From positions 62,001 to 126,000 of the forward strand of contig NZ_RPOC01000010.1 in the NCBI RefSeq assembly GCF_003946915.1: a stretch of DNA of 64,000 bases, in the 5' to 3' direction. This document shows, in pieces, positions 61,150-64,000 of this stretch. How positions within the stretch are numbered: the stretch's first letter is position 1; the number at the start of each line of letters is the position of its first letter. Origin of the DNA: Flavobacterium ustbae. GTDB taxonomy: Bacteria; Bacteroidota; Bacteroidia; Flavobacteriales; Flavobacteriaceae. Below the pieces are notes generated by a model that saw nothing but the letters and a program-made list of their open reading frames with translations, was not told the origin of the DNA and made no database searches. A program made the position numbers and the translations under genes.

Positions 61150-63696
61150 ATGAAAACATCTATTAAAAATATATTTACAATACTTGCAGTTTTAACGTTC
61201 TCAATCTCATTCGCACAAAAAATTGAAGGAGTTGTAACTACAGATCAAAATATTCCTTTAGAAGCAGCCAATGTGGTAATTAAAGGAACAACATTTAGCA
61301 CTATTACAGATTCTGAAGGCCGATTTTCGATAGAATCACAAGGAAAATTACCCGTTATACTTTTAGTTCAATATATTGGATACAAAACCAATGAGCTTGA
61401 AATTACGGCAATTCCTGCATCTCCTCTATTGGTAACTTTACGCGAAGAAAATCAATTGGTAGAAGTTGTGGTTTCTTCAAGAAGAAGAATTGAAAAAGTA
61501 CAAGATGTACCAATTGCCGTTTCTGTTGTAACAGGAAAACAAGCAGAACAAGCTGGTGCATTTAACGTAAATCGTATAAAAGAATTGGTTCCTTCTGTTC
61601 AATTGTATTCTTCTAATCCAAGAAATACCGGAATCAACATTAGAAGTTTAGGTTCTCCATTCGGACTTACAAATGATGGTATCGATCCTGGAGTTGGTTT
61701 TTATGTAGATGGGGTTTATTATGCACGTCCAGCAGCAACAACTTTAGATTTCATCGATGTTGAACAAATTGAAGTTTTACGTGGTCCGCAAGGTTCTTTA
61801 TTTGGAAAAAACACTACTTCTGGAGCTTTTAATATTACATCTCGCAAACCAAGTTTTACATCGGGTGCCGATTTTGAAGTGAGTTACGGAAATTATGCCT
61901 TTTTACAGGCTAAAGCTTCTATTACTGGAGCATTAGGAAAAAAAGTGGCAGGTCGTTTATCTTTTTCTGGAACACAGCGTGACGGTTTAATCGATAACAT
62001 TGCAACAGGAAGACCAACCAATACTTTAAATAATCAAGGTTTTAGAGGACAAATATTATGGACTCCTACAGAAAACACAAACATTATTTTTGCAGGAGAT
62101 CTTACAACACAGCGTCCTGACGGATATGCGCAGGTTGTTGCTGGTGTTGCCCCTACTCAAAGGGCTGCATACCGTCAGTTTGATGCTATTATTGCCGATT
62201 TAAATTATCAATTGCCAAGTTTAAATGCTTTTGACCGAAAAATAGATCACGATACACCTTGGCGTTCTGGACAGGATTTAGGAGGGGTTTCGTTAAACAT
62301 TGATACTAAAATTGGCGGTGGAACATTGACTTCTACAACAGCTTGGCGTTTCTGGAACTGGGATCCGTCAAATGATAGAGATTTTACAGGATTACAGGTT
62401 TTAGCAAAATCTCAAAATCCAACCAGACAAACACAAATTACACAAGAGATTCGTTATGCTGGACAACTAACATCCAAAATTAGCGGTGTTGCTGGAGTAT
62501 TCTTTATCGATCAAACTTCGCAAACAGATGGTACAGAAGAATCTGGTAATGCACAATGGAGATTCTCTCAAAACTCAACAAGTCCATTATGGAAAACTCC
62601 CGGTCTCTTTGAAGGTTACGGAATTAAAACCGACGCAAGAATTAGAGCTTCGAGTGCGGCTGTGTTTGGACAGCTTGATTGGGCTGTTACAGAGAGATTC
62701 CACATTTTGCCAGGTTTGAGATATAATTTTGATAAAAAAGATGCTAGTTATTCTCGTAAAACTTATGGAGGTCTTCAGACAACAGATCCAGCCTTGTTGG
62801 CTTTGAAAAAATCAGTTTACTCTGATCAAGCATTTGATTCTGACACAGATAACACAGACTTTTCTGGAAACTTAACGCTTACTTACAAAGCATCAGACAA
62901 AATCAATGTTTATGCTACTTATGCTAAAAGCTACAAACCAGTTGGAGTTAACGTAGCTGGGCTTCCAACAAATTCTGCAGGACAGCCATTGACTGAACTT
63001 GCTGTAGTAAAACCAGAAAAAGTAAACCATTATGAAATTGGAGTAAAAACATCTCCATTTAAAAATTCAATTTTCAACTTAACGTTCTTTAATACCGATA
63101 TCAAAGATTTTCAAACCAACGTTCAGGCAGCTGAATTGGGTGTAAACCGTGGTTATCTTGCCAATGCAGACAAAGTTCGCGTAAGAGGTGCAGAATTGGA
63201 TGCTAGTTTTGTTATTAATTCACATTTAACAATTAATGGTGCTGCAACTTATACAGATGGCAAATATGTGAAATTCACCAATGCACCGCTTCCATTAGAA
63301 GAAACTGGAGCGCCAGTTGCCTTCAAAGATGTTTCTGGAACTGAATTGCCAGGTGCTTCAAGATGGGCAGGTTCACTTGGAGGAGAACTTTCTGATCATG
63401 CAAAATTCTTTGGAAACGCAGGAAAAATTTACTTCGCAGCCGATGGTTATGCACGTTCTGAATTCTCTTCAAGCCCTTCCGCTTCAAAATATTTAATTGT
63501 TCAAGGATACGCAATTTTCAATGCTCGTTTAGGTTTCCGTGCATCGCAAGGTTTATCTGTTCAGTTTTGGGGACGCAACCTTTTAAATAAAGATTACTAC
63601 GAGCAATTATTGCCTGCAGGTGGTAACTCAGGACAATATGCTGGAGTTATTGGTGATCAAAGAACTTATGGAGTTACATTGAAGTATTCTCTATAA
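61150..63696 (+). CDS. TonB-dependent receptor with carboxypeptidase-regulatory-like N-domain
   Basis: This 848-residue outer-membrane receptor has a signal peptide (FTILAVLTFSISFAQ), a CarboxypepD_reg-like domain (about 23-110), a plug (about 120-230; INIRSLGSPFGLTNDG and EVLRGPQGSLFGKNTTSGAF) and a beta-barrel ending in an aromatic terminus (YGVTLKYSL). The plug resembles receptors from the proteobacterial ferric-siderophore/oligosaccharide class rather than SusC. The ligand is unknown; its position after Rrf2 and the Cys-rich ORF suggests a sulfur or metal compound. No SusD partner follows. Confidence 0.9.
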   Translation: MKTSIKNIFTILAVLTFSISFAQKIEGVVTTDQNIPLEAANVVIKGTTFSTITDSEGRFSIESQGKLPVILLVQYIGYKTNELEITAIPASPLLVTLREENQLVEVVVSSRRRIEKVQDVPIAVSVVTGKQAEQAGAFNVNRIKELVPSVQLYSSNPRNTGINIRSLGSPFGLTNDGIDPGVGFYVDGVYYARPAATTLDFIDVEQIEVLRGPQGSLFGKNTTSGAFNITSRKPSFTSGADFEVSYGNYAFLQAKASITGALGKKVAGRLSFSGTQRDGLIDNIATGRPTNTLNNQGFRGQILWTPTENTNIIFAGDLTTQRPDGYAQVVAGVAPTQRAAYRQFDAIIADLNYQLPSLNAFDRKIDHDTPWRSGQDLGGVSLNIDTKIGGGTLTSTTAWRFWNWDPSNDRDFTGLQVLAKSQNPTRQTQITQEIRYAGQLTSKISGVAGVFFIDQTSQTDGTEESGNAQWRFSQNSTSPLWKTPGLFEGYGIKTDARIRASSAAVFGQLDWAVTERFHILPGLRYNFDKKDASYSRKTYGGLQTTDPALLALKKSVYSDQAFDSDTDNTDFSGNLTLTYKASDKINVYATYAKSYKPVGVNVAGLPTNSAGQPLTELAVVKPEKVNHYEIGVKTSPFKNSIFNLTFFNTDIKDFQTNVQAAELGVNRGYLANADKVRVRGAELDASFVINSHLTINGAATYTDGKYVKFTNAPLPLEETGAPVAFKDVSGTELPGASRWAGSLGGELSDHAKFFGNAGKIYFAADGYARSEFSSSPSASKYLIVQGYAIFNARLGFRASQGLSVQFWGRNLLNKDYYEQLLPAGGNSGQYAGVIGDQRTYGVTLKYSL

Positions 63697-63718
63697 GCGG
63701 TTAGTTAGCGTTAGTATT

Positions 63719-63757
63719 AAAAACGAGGTGTATCTTAAAAATACATCTCGTTTTTTT
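63719..63757 (+). terminator. TonB receptor terminator
   Basis: CGAGGTGTAT (63724-63733) pairs with ATACATCTCG (63741-63750) with one G-T pair, followed by a seven-base T-run, 23 bases after the receptor stop. Confidence 0.88.
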
Positions 63758-63861
63758 ATTTATCTTCAAAACAAACCTTAATCTGTTGTTTTTAAAACTT
63801 TTATAGTCGTTCTTTTATTTTTAAAATATTGAAATTTAATGTTCTTTTAAATTTTCATAAT

Positions 63862-64000
63862 TTGAGCACTACAATACAGACTTACTACAATTTTACTATT
63901 TCAGAAAACGAAATTTCATTTGATCCTTATTGGTACAGTAAATCAAACGGTGTAGTAAATTCAATTTTAGGCATTTTAGCTTTAGTTAGTGGCTTTCTTG
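63862..64000 (+). CDS. Start of a membrane protein, unknown (partial)
   Basis: The reading frame from TTG at 63862 runs to the window end and encodes a short soluble stretch (STTIQTYYNFTISENEISFD) followed by PYWYSKSNGVVNSILGILA and LVSGFL, a probable membrane segment. No ATG precedes it in frame, so a TTG start, common in this lineage, is assumed. Family not recognised. Confidence 0.5.
   Translation, partial: MSTTIQTYYNFTISENEISFDPYWYSKSNGVVNSILGILALVSGFL

Noticed and set aside
1..64000. tRNA, rRNA, prophage, transposase, integrase or CRISPR
   Set aside because: No matching sequence, gene or layout was seen by eye; a tRNA scan could still find one I missed.

Overview
The window looks like chromosomal DNA of a Flavobacterium-type member of the Bacteroidota. 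The evidence is a low-GC genome, Bacteroidota -7 promoter boxes of the form TAnnTTTG, no obvious Shine-Dalgarno sites, and lineage-typical families: a type IX secretion sorting tail on a GH30 enzyme, the TamB/TamL pair, GSCFA, DUF2851, DUF4230, DUF5522 and a Bacteroidota putative porin. No rRNA, tRNA, CRISPR array, prophage or transposase was found. Most genes are core metabolism and envelope functions, so I regard this as a mostly ordinary region with several interesting regulatory and repeat features.

Layout: 1-15.5 kb holds housekeeping genes (acyl-CoA dehydrogenase start, HhH protein, APC permease, PspC protein, DUF2851, exonuclease, CBS-domain cysteine synthase, porin, rnhB, lipB, two paralogous lipoproteins, lysS, an orphan antitoxin-like ORF). 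15.5-24.4 kb is an eight-gene minus-strand nitrate cluster: two NarK-type transporters with large unrelated insertions, a cytochrome b-like membrane protein, a molybdopterin nitrate reductase, a four-cluster ferredoxin, a Rieske protein, a small membrane protein and a D-lactate dehydrogenase-like gene. 24.7-30.2 kb holds a Spy-like protein, hemL, a glucosaminidase/LysM lipoprotein, an ACC deaminase-like enzyme, DUF5522 and a hydroxyacid dehydrogenase. 30.2-40 kb carries hutU, a DUF4136 lipoprotein, ilvA behind an isoleucine-rich leader peptide and attenuator, a secreted GH30 enzyme, a truncated haemoglobin and an aromatic amino acid hydroxylase. 40-48.4 kb is DUF4230 and tamL-tamB. 48.7-58.4 kb has GSCFA, two YD-like lipoproteins, an ABC exporter, a GxxExxY gene bracketed by inverted repeats, alaS, an M23 peptidase and a MerR regulator. 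58.4-64 kb has lemA with two TPM-domain genes, an Rrf2 regulator, a 36-residue Cys/Met/Trp-ended leader-like ORF, a TonB-dependent receptor and the start of a membrane protein.

The strongest non-gene signals are (i) the ilvA attenuator at 33286-33438, in which promoter, Ile-codon leader, antiterminator and terminator can all be read; (ii) the short ORF at 60993-61103 between Rrf2 and the TonB receptor; and (iii) several families of degenerate intergenic inverted repeats (gCCACGAATTCACGAATT, CACAGATTAAAA, AATCTCGCAAAGtCGC, GTTTCAAGTTTCAAG, TCCCGA..TCGGGA, CTCCAGAGGAGCGACATA) that recur between genes; one related repeat word is translated inside the GSCFA gene.
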